Below are positions 17,004 through 24,733 of a stretch of DNA of 64,000 nucleotides, one piece after another (the stretch's first letter is position 1; every line of letters begins with the position of its first letter). The translations under genes and the position numbers were made by a program. Below the pieces are notes generated by a model. The model was not told the DNA's origin. It was given only the letters and a program-made list of their open reading frames with translations, and made no database searches. Location of the stretch: the NCBI RefSeq assembly GCF_001014615.2, contig NZ_LBCQ02000009.1:124001-188000 (forward strand). The letters run 5' to 3'. This DNA comes from Aquamicrobium sp. LC103. GTDB lineage: Bacteria; Pseudomonadota; Alphaproteobacteria; Rhizobiales; Rhizobiaceae.

Positions 17004-17915
17004 TTAGATCGTTTCGGCGAATTTCCAGCGCTCGTCCGCTGCCCTTTCCCTGGCAAAGACCAGTAGGTCTTCGGCAACCTGGCTGACGGCTGCGGAGTGG
17101 ACGCGATAGCGGTTGACCGCCAGCGCCCATGTGACCTCGAACCCCTGGATGGCAGCCATGGAAACTTCGTCGTCGCGCCTGTGTTCGTAGATGGATGAGT
17201 AGGGCAGCATCGTGTAGCCAACGCCGGCGCGGGCAAGCTCGTAGCAAAGGGCCACGGATTCGACCTCGACCACGGTGCTGATCGACAGGTTTCCAGCGCC
17301 AAGTTTCTGCTCGAGATAGCGTCGGATCGGATTGCCTGTTTCCGGCAGCACCAGCTTGTGGCGGGCCACGAAATCTGGCGACACCAGGCCCGCAAGATCA
17401 AGGTCTTTGTTCGCCGCACCCACCAGCATCATCGGCTCGCGTATGAGCGGTGTCATGGTGAAACGCTGCGTTCTTGGCTGCAACGCCGTGATGGCCACGT
17501 CCAGAGTGCGCCTCTGCATCCACACTTCCAGCGCGTTGGATACGATCTCGGTGACCCTCAAAGTGTAGAGCGGATGCTCGCGAGCGACTTTCTCAAGGAA
17601 TGGAATGGCCAGCAGGCGATTGAGCGACGACGGCAGCGCCAGAGATACCGAGGTAGAGCGCTCTTGGGCAATCTCCTCCTTCACGAGCATGACCTCGCGC
17701 AGCAGCTGCGGCGCCCGTCCCGCGAGCAGCAGGCCGGCTTCCGTCAGTTTTGTGCCGGTGGTGTCGCGTGAGAACAGAGGCGCGCCGATTTCTTCCTCGA
17801 GCAGCGCAATCTTTCGCGACAGCGAAGGTTGGGAAAGGTTCAGATCCGCTGCCGCGCGGTTCATGCTGCCGAATTCGGCAACGCGAAGAAAATATTCCAG
17901 AAGTCTGAGATCCAT
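17004..17915 (-). CDS. LysR-family transcriptional regulator
   Basis: A 303-residue regulator. The N-terminal winged helix-turn-helix (residues 1-60) carries FGSMNRAAADLNLSQPSLSR, followed by the effector-binding domain. It is divergent from the thiolase gene of region B, with 111 nt between the two starts; LysR proteins usually act on such divergent promoters. A CoA-thioester or acid intermediate is a plausible inducer (inference). Confidence 0.93.
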   Translation of the reverse strand: MDLRLLEYFLRVAEFGSMNRAAADLNLSQPSLSRKIALLEEEIGAPLFSRDTTGTKLTEAGLLLAGRAPQLLREVMLVKEEIAQERSTSVSLALPSSLNRLLAIPFLEKVAREHPLYTLRVTEIVSNALEVWMQRRTLDVAITALQPRTQRFTMTPLIREPMMLVGAANKDLDLAGLVSPDFVARHKLVLPETGNPIRRYLEQKLGAGNLSISTVVEVESVALCYELARAGVGYTMLPYSSIYEHRRDDEVSMAAIQGFEVTWALAVNRYRVHSAAVSQVAEDLLVFARERAADERWKFAETI

Positions 17916-18026
17916 GCCGCACCGCTATTCAGAAAACGATGAACCGATATGACAATTATAGGAATAGTGAGGGATCAATCTTCGCGATAGCCTTCGCGCA
18001 ACTTGATCCACAGGACCTGCCGTAAG
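17916..18026. promoter_or_regulatory. Divergent promoter region between LysR and thiolase genes
   Basis: 111 nt separate the divergent starts of the LysR gene and thiolase B. The stretch is more AT-rich than the genes around it, for example ACAATTATAGGAATAG near 17952. LysR T-N11-A boxes are expected here, but no single site stands out. Confidence 0.45.
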
Positions 18027-19181
18027 ATGCCTGAAGCCTACATCATTGACGCCGTCCGCACGCCAGTCGGGCGCAAGAAAGGCGCGTTGTCCCAGGTCCA
18101 TCCGGCCGACCTAGGCGCTTATCCCATCAAAGAACTGATCAAGCGCACCGGTATCGATCCGGCGAGCGTCGACGATGTGATTTTCGGCTGCACCGAAACA
18201 CTCGGGCCCCAGGCCGGCGACATTGCCCGCACATGCTGGCTCGTCGCCGGATTTCCAGACCAAGTGCCCGGCGTGACCGTGGACAGACAGTGCGGTTCGT
18301 CGCAGCAGGCCATCCATTTCGCGGCGCAGGCTGTGATGAGTGGAACCCAGGATCTAGTGGTTGCGGGCGGGGTCCAGAATCTGAACCTGATCCCGATGGG
18401 GGCTGCGATGTCGGTCGGGACGCAGTTCGGCTTTTCTGACCCGTTTGCCAGTTCGTCCGGCTGGAGCGCACGTTACGGCAGCGAGGAGGTCAGTCAATTC
18501 AGGGCCGCCGAGATGATCGCGCAAAGATGGGATTGTAGTCGCGAGGACATGGAGGTCTTCGCCCTTGAGAGCCACCGGCGAGCCATCGATGCCATCGATC
18601 GTAATCTCTACCAATCTGAGATCGTTCCTGTCGGAGATTTCCTGGTCGATGAAGCACCTCGGCGTGACACCAGCCTGGAAAAGATGGCCGCGCTGAAGCC
18701 CTTGCGTCCGGGAGGCCGGATACATGCCGGAGTCGCCAGCCAGAACACAGACGCAGCAGCATCCATACTGATCGCTTCCGAACAGGCAGTGAAGGACCAC
18801 GGGCTAAGGCCCCGTGCCCGTATCCATCACATGTCGGTTCTCGGCGCCGATCCCGTATGGATGCTGACTGCACCCATTCCCGCCACGAGGCGTGCCCTCG
18901 CCAGGACCGGCTTGCGCATAGATGACATTGATCTGTTCGAATGCAACGAGGCCTTCGCATCCATTCCGATGGCCTGGATGCGCGAGCTCGGCGTCACGCA
19001 TGACAAGGTCAATGTCAATGGCGGCGCGATAGCACTTGGCCATCCGCTTGGCGCGACCGGAGCACGCATCATGACGTCGATGCTGAACGAACTGGAACGA
19101 CGCAACGGTAAGTTCGCCCTGCAAACAATGTGCGAGGGCGGAGGGCAGTCGAATGTAACGATTATAGAGAGATTGAACTAG
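18027..19181 (+). CDS. Acetyl-CoA acetyltransferase (thiolase), copy B
   Basis: A 384-residue thiolase, near-collinear with copy A (2500-3651), including MPEAYIIDAVRTPVGRKKG, the nucleophile in DRQCGSSQQA, ECNEAFA, GHPLGATGAR and MCEGGGQ. The ATG at 18027 matches the paralogue's start; an upstream reading from 18003 is not supported. AGGA lies about 11 nt before it. It is the first gene of a plus-strand group with the halogenase-like, LysE and acyl-CoA synthetase genes. Its strand relative to the other module genes differs from copy A. Confidence 0.93.
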   Translation: MPEAYIIDAVRTPVGRKKGALSQVHPADLGAYPIKELIKRTGIDPASVDDVIFGCTETLGPQAGDIARTCWLVAGFPDQVPGVTVDRQCGSSQQAIHFAAQAVMSGTQDLVVAGGVQNLNLIPMGAAMSVGTQFGFSDPFASSSGWSARYGSEEVSQFRAAEMIAQRWDCSREDMEVFALESHRRAIDAIDRNLYQSEIVPVGDFLVDEAPRRDTSLEKMAALKPLRPGGRIHAGVASQNTDAAASILIASEQAVKDHGLRPRARIHHMSVLGADPVWMLTAPIPATRRALARTGLRIDDIDLFECNEAFASIPMAWMRELGVTHDKVNVNGGAIALGHPLGATGARIMTSMLNELERRNGKFALQTMCEGGGQSNVTIIERLN

Positions 19182-19414
19182 TAAATTAATAATTTTCTTA
19201 TTTTTATCCGATCTCAATCGGATCGGAAAGGTATTTATTTTACTTTAATTGGTAATTTCTACGTAATTTTAATATATCGTCCAAGTAGACGATGCAGTTA
19301 AGCTGTAAATCATCATTTTGATCAAGGGCATCCATACAAATCGAGGTCGATCAGGAGACTATTTGTACCTGCCCATATCCACATCTGGCCTCGTCAATCG
19401 CATAGGAGACCTTG
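19182..19414. other. AT-rich intergenic stretch with short hairpins
   Basis: This 233-nt gap is strikingly AT-rich against its surroundings, for example AATTTTAATATAT near 19265. ATCCGAT (19206-19212) and ATCGGAT (19217-19223) form a 7-bp stem after the thiolase gene, a possible terminator. TCGTC and GACGA (19277-19292) form a smaller one. A promoter for the halogenase-like gene is likely here. The composition hints at a recent join. Confidence 0.5.
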
Positions 19415-20851
19415 ATGATTTCAAAGACAACGGACGTGCTTGTCATCGGCGGCGGGCCAGCTGGCTCAACCGTCTCGACAATTCTCGCACGACAAGGAAT
19501 CAAGACGACGGTTTTGGAGAGGGACGTCTTCCCCAGATACCACATTGGCGAATCCCTTCTTGCATCGCTGATGCCCATGCTGGACGCCATCGGCGCAAGC
19601 GAGAAGATGAAGAGACATGGGTTTGTCGAAAAGCCCGGCGGTTACTTCAACTGGGGCAACGAGAAATGGTCGTTTCGCTTCGACGAGATCGAAGGAGCAC
19701 CAAAGCACTCATATCAGGTCAAGCGATCGGAATTCGACAAGTTGCTGCTCGACCATGCGGCGGAGAATGGCGCCGCCGTCCACCAGAATGTCAAGGTCAG
19801 CAGCATCCACTTCGAGAACGGTCGTGCGGTCTCGGCAAGCTACCTCGATCGCACCTCGGAAACCAAGGGCGACATTGCCTTCAAATACCTCGTTGATTGT
19901 TCGGGACGAAGCGGCGTGATCGCCAACGAATATGCCAAGGACCGGCATTTCCACAACGTCTTCAAGAACGTCGCCACATGGTCTTACTGGACGGGAACGA
20001 ACCTCAATTATGATGCCCTCCCCGCTGGATCGACCCGTATCATCTCAGTCGAGGCAGGTTGGATCTGGTTCATCCCGCTCAATGACGGCACCGTCAGCGT
20101 CGGCACGGTCATAACCCGTGACCAACTGCGCAAGGAGCGTGAAGCAGGACGAGATGCCGAGCAGGTCTACGACCAACTGCTTGCCGACAATGACGAAGCC
20201 CGCATCATCCTGAAGGATGCCAAGCGCACCGACATCAAGATGGAGACAGACTACTCCTACACGTCGGAGCGTTTCACCGGTCCGGGCTATTTCATGTGCG
20301 GGGACGCTGCCTGTTTCCTCGATCCGTTGCTGTCCAGCGGCGTGCATCTTGCCATGGTGTCAGGTCTGGTTGCGGGAGCCTCGCTCGCCAGCATCCTCAA
20401 GGGCAAAGTCGACGAAGCGCGCGCGGTCAACTTCTTTGAGACGAGCTATCGGCAAGCCTATCTGCGCTTCCTGATGATGGTCTCGTCCTTCTATGACCTC
20501 AACCGGGGGCAGGCCGGGTATTTCTGGGAAGCCCAGCGGCTTACCTCGAAGGACTATACCGACCAGGACATGAAGAAGGCCTTTGTCAGCATCGTGTCGG
20601 GTGGTGCTGACTACAGTGAATTCAGGGATGGTCAGTATGGCGAGATCGTCGCCAAGAAAGTGGCCGAGAAAATCCGGCAGGGCGTCGACATGCGCCGTAA
20701 CGCCGGACAGTTCGGTGATGAGACCAAGCGTGAGAACATGCAGTTCATGGATGCTCTCAATGGCCTGCAGTTCCTGCAGGCGAATGCTGCCATCGACGGG
20801 CTCTATGTAGTGACCCAGCCTGACGTCATGCTGGCTCAGACGGCCGCCTGA
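19415..20851 (+). CDS. Flavin-dependent halogenase-like FAD oxidoreductase
   Basis: A 478-residue flavoprotein. The dinucleotide-binding motif VLVIGGGPAGSTVS is at the N-terminus. The halogenase signature WxWxIP appears as GWIWFIPL at about residues 215-222. A lysine at residue 73 in FVEKPGGYF stands where phenol/pyrrole halogenases carry the catalytic Lys. GDAACFLDPLLSSGVHLA matches the FAD-binding loop of CmlS/PltA-type enzymes. Such enzymes use FADH2, O2 and halide to make HOX, which is guided to the substrate by the lysine. AGGAG lies 6 nt before the ATG at 19415. Geranylgeranyl-reductase-type oxidoreductases are related, so plain hydroxylase or reductase activity is the main alternative. 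A flavin reductase is not evident nearby. Confidence 0.8.
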   Translation: MISKTTDVLVIGGGPAGSTVSTILARQGIKTTVLERDVFPRYHIGESLLASLMPMLDAIGASEKMKRHGFVEKPGGYFNWGNEKWSFRFDEIEGAPKHSYQVKRSEFDKLLLDHAAENGAAVHQNVKVSSIHFENGRAVSASYLDRTSETKGDIAFKYLVDCSGRSGVIANEYAKDRHFHNVFKNVATWSYWTGTNLNYDALPAGSTRIISVEAGWIWFIPLNDGTVSVGTVITRDQLRKEREAGRDAEQVYDQLLADNDEARIILKDAKRTDIKMETDYSYTSERFTGPGYFMCGDAACFLDPLLSSGVHLAMVSGLVAGASLASILKGKVDEARAVNFFETSYRQAYLRFLMMVSSFYDLNRGQAGYFWEAQRLTSKDYTDQDMKKAFVSIVSGGADYSEFRDGQYGEIVAKKVAEKIRQGVDMRRNAGQFGDETKRENMQFMDALNGLQFLQANAAIDGLYVVTQPDVMLAQTAA

Positions 20852-20933
20852 CAAGAAGGTCGTGGGCCGGCCTTGTGCCCGGCCCACGACCAGAGCAACC
20901 CCGTAATGTCCGCTGGATTCGCGAGATTGGACG

Positions 20934-21533
20934 ATGGAAAACTGGCTTGCATTTTCAGCGGCGGCAATAGCACTGCTCTTCGTTCCAGGCCCGACCAACA
21001 CGCTGATCGCTACGAATGGCGCGCTTCTCGGCTGGAGAATGGCAAGTCGGTTTTTGCCAGCCGAGGTCACGGGCTATCTCGTGGGCATCACCGGTTGGGC
21101 ACTCGGGCTTGCGATCGCCTCTCGCTACGTTCATTCGGCATCATCCGTGGCAGCTATTGCCGCCTCAGCCGCTCTCCTCTTTTCGGCCCGCAAACTTTGG
21201 ACATGGAATGCCGGACGGCAGACCCGCGTTTCGTCGCGGGCCAGAGACGTTTTCGTCGTGACCTTGTCCAATCCCAAGGCGCTGCTGTTTGCATTGACGA
21301 TCATGCCGCATCTGCGCCAAGGCGATTTCTTTGCGGCACTCCCCTATTTGCTTTGGCTGTCGCTGCTGATCCTCGCGATGGGATTCATCTGGACTATGAT
21401 CGGGGCGGGTATCGCCCAACGGTTCCAACGCTTTGCCTCGTCGCACCTGTTTGCGCGGGTCGGTGCTGCCGTGCTGGTTTTCTTCGCGACTTCGTTGTTC
21501 GTGACGACCCTTTTACGAGCTTTCGAGCTGTGA
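20934..21533 (+). CDS. LysE/RhtB-family exporter
   Basis: A 199-residue membrane protein with about six hydrophobic segments, the N-terminal LFVPGPTNTLIATNGALLGW typical of LysE/RhtB, and the conserved LSNPKALLFALTIMP. Family members export amino acids and related small molecules by proton antiport. It lies between the halogenase-like and acyl-CoA synthetase genes and could export a halogenated or amino-acid-like product (inference). Confidence 0.85.
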   Translation: MENWLAFSAAAIALLFVPGPTNTLIATNGALLGWRMASRFLPAEVTGYLVGITGWALGLAIASRYVHSASSVAAIAASAALLFSARKLWTWNAGRQTRVSSRARDVFVVTLSNPKALLFALTIMPHLRQGDFFAALPYLLWLSLLILAMGFIWTMIGAGIAQRFQRFASSHLFARVGAAVLVFFATSLFVTTLLRAFEL

Positions 21534-21621
21534 TCGCCCACTGATCTTCAGAGGATTTTTCAACCGCAACCGGTCGCCCAATCGAGGCGGCTGGGGCTTC
21601 TATCGTGCATGAGGCAGCCAA

Positions 21622-23205
21622 ATGATCATCGAAGACGCCGATTGGGATTTCACGACGATACCTGCGCTTTGCGCGCGTGCGGCCGAGGTCTATGGCACGT
21701 ACACGGCTGTCGAGGACGGCATCTCGCTGAATTTCATCGAGCTCGATGCCATTCGCAGGCGTGTCACCAAGGCGATGATCGCCGCTGGCATCCAGAAGGG
21801 CGACCGCGTCATGATCTGGGCGCCCAACAGCTGGAAATGGTTTGCGACGGCGCTTGGCCTGGTCAGTGCCGGCGCTGTTCTGATCCCGGCTAGCACCCGC
21901 TTCAAGGGCGCCGAGATGGCCGACCTCGTCGAGCGAAGCGGCACTTCGGTCCTGTTTTCGGTCGGTGACTTCCTGGGAACCTATTATCCCGATCAACTGC
22001 GGCCGCAGACGCGCGCACTGCTGCGCGAGGTGGTCGTCATCGGCGATCCCCGCAATGGCGATCGCGACTGGGACGGTTTCGTCGCTGCCGGCGACGCCAT
22101 CAGCGATGCGCAACTGGCTGCGCGCGAGGCCTCGGTGGGGCCTGACGATCTGTGCGACATCCTCTTCACCTCGGGTACTACGGGCTATCCGAAGGGGGTG
22201 ATGTATGCCCATCGCCAATGCCTCAGGGCGATCGACGCCTGGGCGACGCGCGTCGGCATTCGACAACACGATCGCATCCTCGTCATTCCGCCTCTCTTTC
22301 ATGTCTTCGGTTATCGTGCCGGGGCCATGGCGGCCCTCATGCGAGGGGCAGTCTTCGTGCCCCATCTCGCCTTCGACAGCGGCAGAATCCTCGAGCGCGT
22401 CGCAGCAGCGAAGATCAGTGTCATCCCAGGCCCGCCCACGATTTTCCAGGCCATGCTCCAGCATCCGCAACTGGAAAGCTTCGACATCACCAGCTTGCGC
22501 CTGGCGATAACGGGAAGCACCACCATTCCGCCTATCCTGGTCCGCCGCATTCGATCCGACCTCAAAGTGCCGGGGGTGGTAACGGGCTATGGCCTGACCG
22601 AATGCGGCGGCTACGGCACCATGTGTCGGTCCGACGATCCCGATGAAGTCATCGCCAACACCGCGGGAAAGCCTTCACCAGGGGTCGCTGTCCGCATCAT
22701 GGACGGCGGCGGCCGCTTCTTGTCTGAGGGCAAGCCGGGCGAAGTGGTCGTCCGCGGCTATATTGTCATGAAGGGCTATTTCAACGACCCCGAGGCGACG
22801 GCAAAGACCATCGATGCCCAGGGCTGGCTGCACACCGGCGATATCGGCTACATCGATGTCGACGGCAACCTGCGCATCGAGGATCGGCTCAAGGATATGT
22901 ACATCACCGGAGGCTTCAACTGCTATCCGGCCGAGATCGAGCGCATCCTCAGTGAACATCCTGCCATCGGGATCGCTGCGGTCATCGGCGTACCCGACGA
23001 ACGGCTGGGCGAGGTCGGCAAGGCCTATATCGTCTTGCGGCCGGGCACCAGTGCGACCGAGAAGGAGATCATCGACTGGTCACGCGTCAACATGGCCAAC
23101 TACAAGTGCCCGCGCAGTGTCGAGATCCGCTCCTTCCTGCCCACGAGCGCGCAGGGCAAGGTGCAGAAGAACCTTTTGCGTGAGAACATCTTCCAGGGCA
23201 CTTAA
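21622..23205 (+). CDS. Acyl-CoA synthetase (AMP-forming), complete copy B
   Basis: A 527-residue ANL-superfamily ligase. The P-loop-like LFTSGTTGYPKGVMYAH is at about residue 187, YGLTECGGYGTM in the middle, then TGDIGYIDVDGNLRIEDRLKD, the hinge KDMYITGGFNCYPAEIE, and QGKVQKN with the C-terminal catalytic Lys. It resembles FadD3-like and other medium/cyclic acid ligases. It is the full-length paralogue of the partial synthetase at 1-813. GAGGCAG precedes the ATG. It is followed by the decayed SDR/gamma-CA chimera, in the same convergent arrangement as in region A. Confidence 0.93.
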   Translation: MIIEDADWDFTTIPALCARAAEVYGTYTAVEDGISLNFIELDAIRRRVTKAMIAAGIQKGDRVMIWAPNSWKWFATALGLVSAGAVLIPASTRFKGAEMADLVERSGTSVLFSVGDFLGTYYPDQLRPQTRALLREVVVIGDPRNGDRDWDGFVAAGDAISDAQLAAREASVGPDDLCDILFTSGTTGYPKGVMYAHRQCLRAIDAWATRVGIRQHDRILVIPPLFHVFGYRAGAMAALMRGAVFVPHLAFDSGRILERVAAAKISVIPGPPTIFQAMLQHPQLESFDITSLRLAITGSTTIPPILVRRIRSDLKVPGVVTGYGLTECGGYGTMCRSDDPDEVIANTAGKPSPGVAVRIMDGGGRFLSEGKPGEVVVRGYIVMKGYFNDPEATAKTIDAQGWLHTGDIGYIDVDGNLRIEDRLKDMYITGGFNCYPAEIERILSEHPAIGIAAVIGVPDERLGEVGKAYIVLRPGTSATEKEIIDWSRVNMANYKCPRSVEIRSFLPTSAQGKVQKNLLRENIFQGT

Positions 23206-23275
23206 CCGGATGGATGTTTATCTGTCTCCGCGCACAGAATGGGCGGCTCCCGGTCGCTCGGCGATCGCGCCGATA

Positions 23276-23570
23276 CTATGAGCTGTAGACCGGTTTGGGC
23301 GCCGGACGCGCGACAACGAATTCCTTGATCGGTCGCCGAACTCAGCAGTTCCCCAGCGGCTGCCTTTGTCAAATTCAGGTCCATCGTTCCAGCCAACGCA
23401 ACCCGGATCTTGCCGCCGATAAGCTTGAAGACCTGGCCGGTCACATCTTCGATTTCCGGAACGCGCAGCGGTTCATATTCAACAAGATCGGCAAGCGACC
23501 GATCAGCCAATCGCTGGTATTCGCCGTTACCGTTGTTGCGCCATATGATGGCTCCCGCCGCCGAGACATT
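23276..23570 (-). pseudogene. Chimeric remnant of gamma-CA 3' end joined to SDR 3' end
   Basis: Reading the minus strand gives IIWRNNGNGEYQRLADRS and LADLVEYEPL, matching the C-terminal tail of the gamma-CA protein at 1893-2495. It then runs in frame into DVTGQVFKLIGGKIR, matching the SDR at 967-1875. After that the frame shifts twice: GWNDGPEFDKG is in a second frame and ARPAPKPVYSS with the stop at 23276-23278 in a third. An internal deletion therefore removed the gamma-CA end and most of the SDR gene. The order and the convergent position after an acyl-CoA synthetase are the same as in region A. Confidence 0.85.
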
Positions 23571-23800
23571 TATAAAGGGCCGTAACTTCGCAGCTTGGCT
23601 GGGACTGACGCCTTTGCAGCGATCGACCGGAGACAGGCAGAAGCTCGCAACGGCATCAAAAGATGGGTGAGCGAACGCTGCTGGCTTCTAATTATCGGTG
23701 CGAGCGCCGTCATCAAAGAGGTGTCGCGCCGCGGAAAACCCAAGGGATCAGGTTCGCCCGCGGCGGGACGAGTTCGGCACGAATGGCTGAGCCGAACTCG
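23571..23800 (+). pseudogene. Decayed IS110-family transposase C-terminal fragment
   Basis: The plus strand encodes NFAAWLGLTPLQRSTGDRQK and LATASKDG before a stop at 23668-23670. In another frame it continues LLIIGASAVIKEVSRRGKPK. Together these match the conserved C-terminal domain of IS110-family transposases, where the pattern is FAAWLGLTP, STGG, ISKxGxxxLRxLL and GA. The rest of the transposase and the element ends are missing. It abuts the SDR/gamma-CA remnant directly. It belongs to a different subgroup from the intact element at 44528-46048. Nothing recognisable is seen in 23801-23865. Confidence 0.72.
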
Positions 23801-23865
23801 CTGTTGGCGGTGGCGTCAGCGCCGCTTCGCCGACGGTTCGGCATGCAGCTTCCGGGCTGGCGCCG

Positions 23866-24729
23866 TCAGAGCCGGTAGATGCGCGTTGCATTGCCGCCGA
23901 AGAATAGTTGGCGTTCGTCTTCGCTGGCCGCCGCGAAAATCGTCACCATCGTCTCGTACCATCGCAGGAATCCGCCGCCGGAGATCTGTACAGGCGTGTC
24001 ACTGCCGAACAGGATACGGCGCGGGCCAAATGCCTGGGCCAGAACCTCGACGATGGGCGACACGGTCTCGGTGTCCCAGCCTGCCGGGAGATGAACCGGC
24101 AGGCCCGAAACCTTGCAGACGACATGATCGCGCTCTGCCAAGGCCCGCATCGACCGCTTCCACAGTGCATGCGCCTCGTCTTCGAGCGGGGGATTGGCCA
24201 TGTGATTGATCACCAACGGGATATCGGAACATCTGTCGGCCAGCGTGATAACATTCGAAAGGTCCGCCGGGCCGCAAGCGATGTCGAAGCACCAGTCATA
24301 ATGCCTCAGCAGCTGGATACCTTCGATGAATGCCGGGCGGACGCAGAAGTCGGGATCGCTCTGGAAGGGTGCCCGCACCACACGACGAATACCCCGGATC
24401 AAATCTATCTGGGCCAAGCGATCCAACTCTTCGGCAACCGCGGCGCCACGTTCGATCCTGGCCTGGGCGACGATGCCGGCGATCTCAGGCAGGCCGGTCG
24501 CGAAGGACGCGAGCCATAGAGCTTCGTCGAAGGCCTGGTCGTCGCGTGCTGCCGCCTCGATCAGTATGACCTTCGCGACCTTCGCGTCGCCGATCTGGAT
24601 ACGGTAGTCGACATCGGTGAAGCGGCGATCGACATCGGGTCTTCGCGCCAGCCAGGGATAATGGAAGCGCCCCGGTTCCATGAAATGGGCGTGGGTCTCG
24701 ACGATATCCTGCGGCGTGGTCACAAGCAT
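23866..24729 (-). CDS. Amidohydrolase, 2-pyrone-4,6-dicarboxylate lactonase-like
   Basis: A 287-residue TIM-barrel amidohydrolase of the COG3618 type. The N-terminal metal motif is VETHAHF, with strand-end histidine VINHMANPP and the C-terminal LFGSDTPVQISGG carrying the catalytic Asp. LigI-type members hydrolyse PDC in the protocatechuate 4,5-cleavage pathway; others act on various lactones and decarboxylate aromatic acids. The ATG at 24729 lies 4 nt after the stop of the fused permease gene. A GTG at 24723, better spaced behind AGGAG, is equally possible. It is the last gene of the region B operon. Confidence 0.82.
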   Translation of the reverse strand: MLVTTPQDIVETHAHFMEPGRFHYPWLARRPDVDRRFTDVDYRIQIGDAKVAKVILIEAAARDDQAFDEALWLASFATGLPEIAGIVAQARIERGAAVAEELDRLAQIDLIRGIRRVVRAPFQSDPDFCVRPAFIEGIQLLRHYDWCFDIACGPADLSNVITLADRCSDIPLVINHMANPPLEDEAHALWKRSMRALAERDHVVCKVSGLPVHLPAGWDTETVSPIVEVLAQAFGPRRILFGSDTPVQISGGGFLRWYETMVTIFAAASEDERQLFFGGNATRIYRL

Positions 24730-24733
24730 TCTC

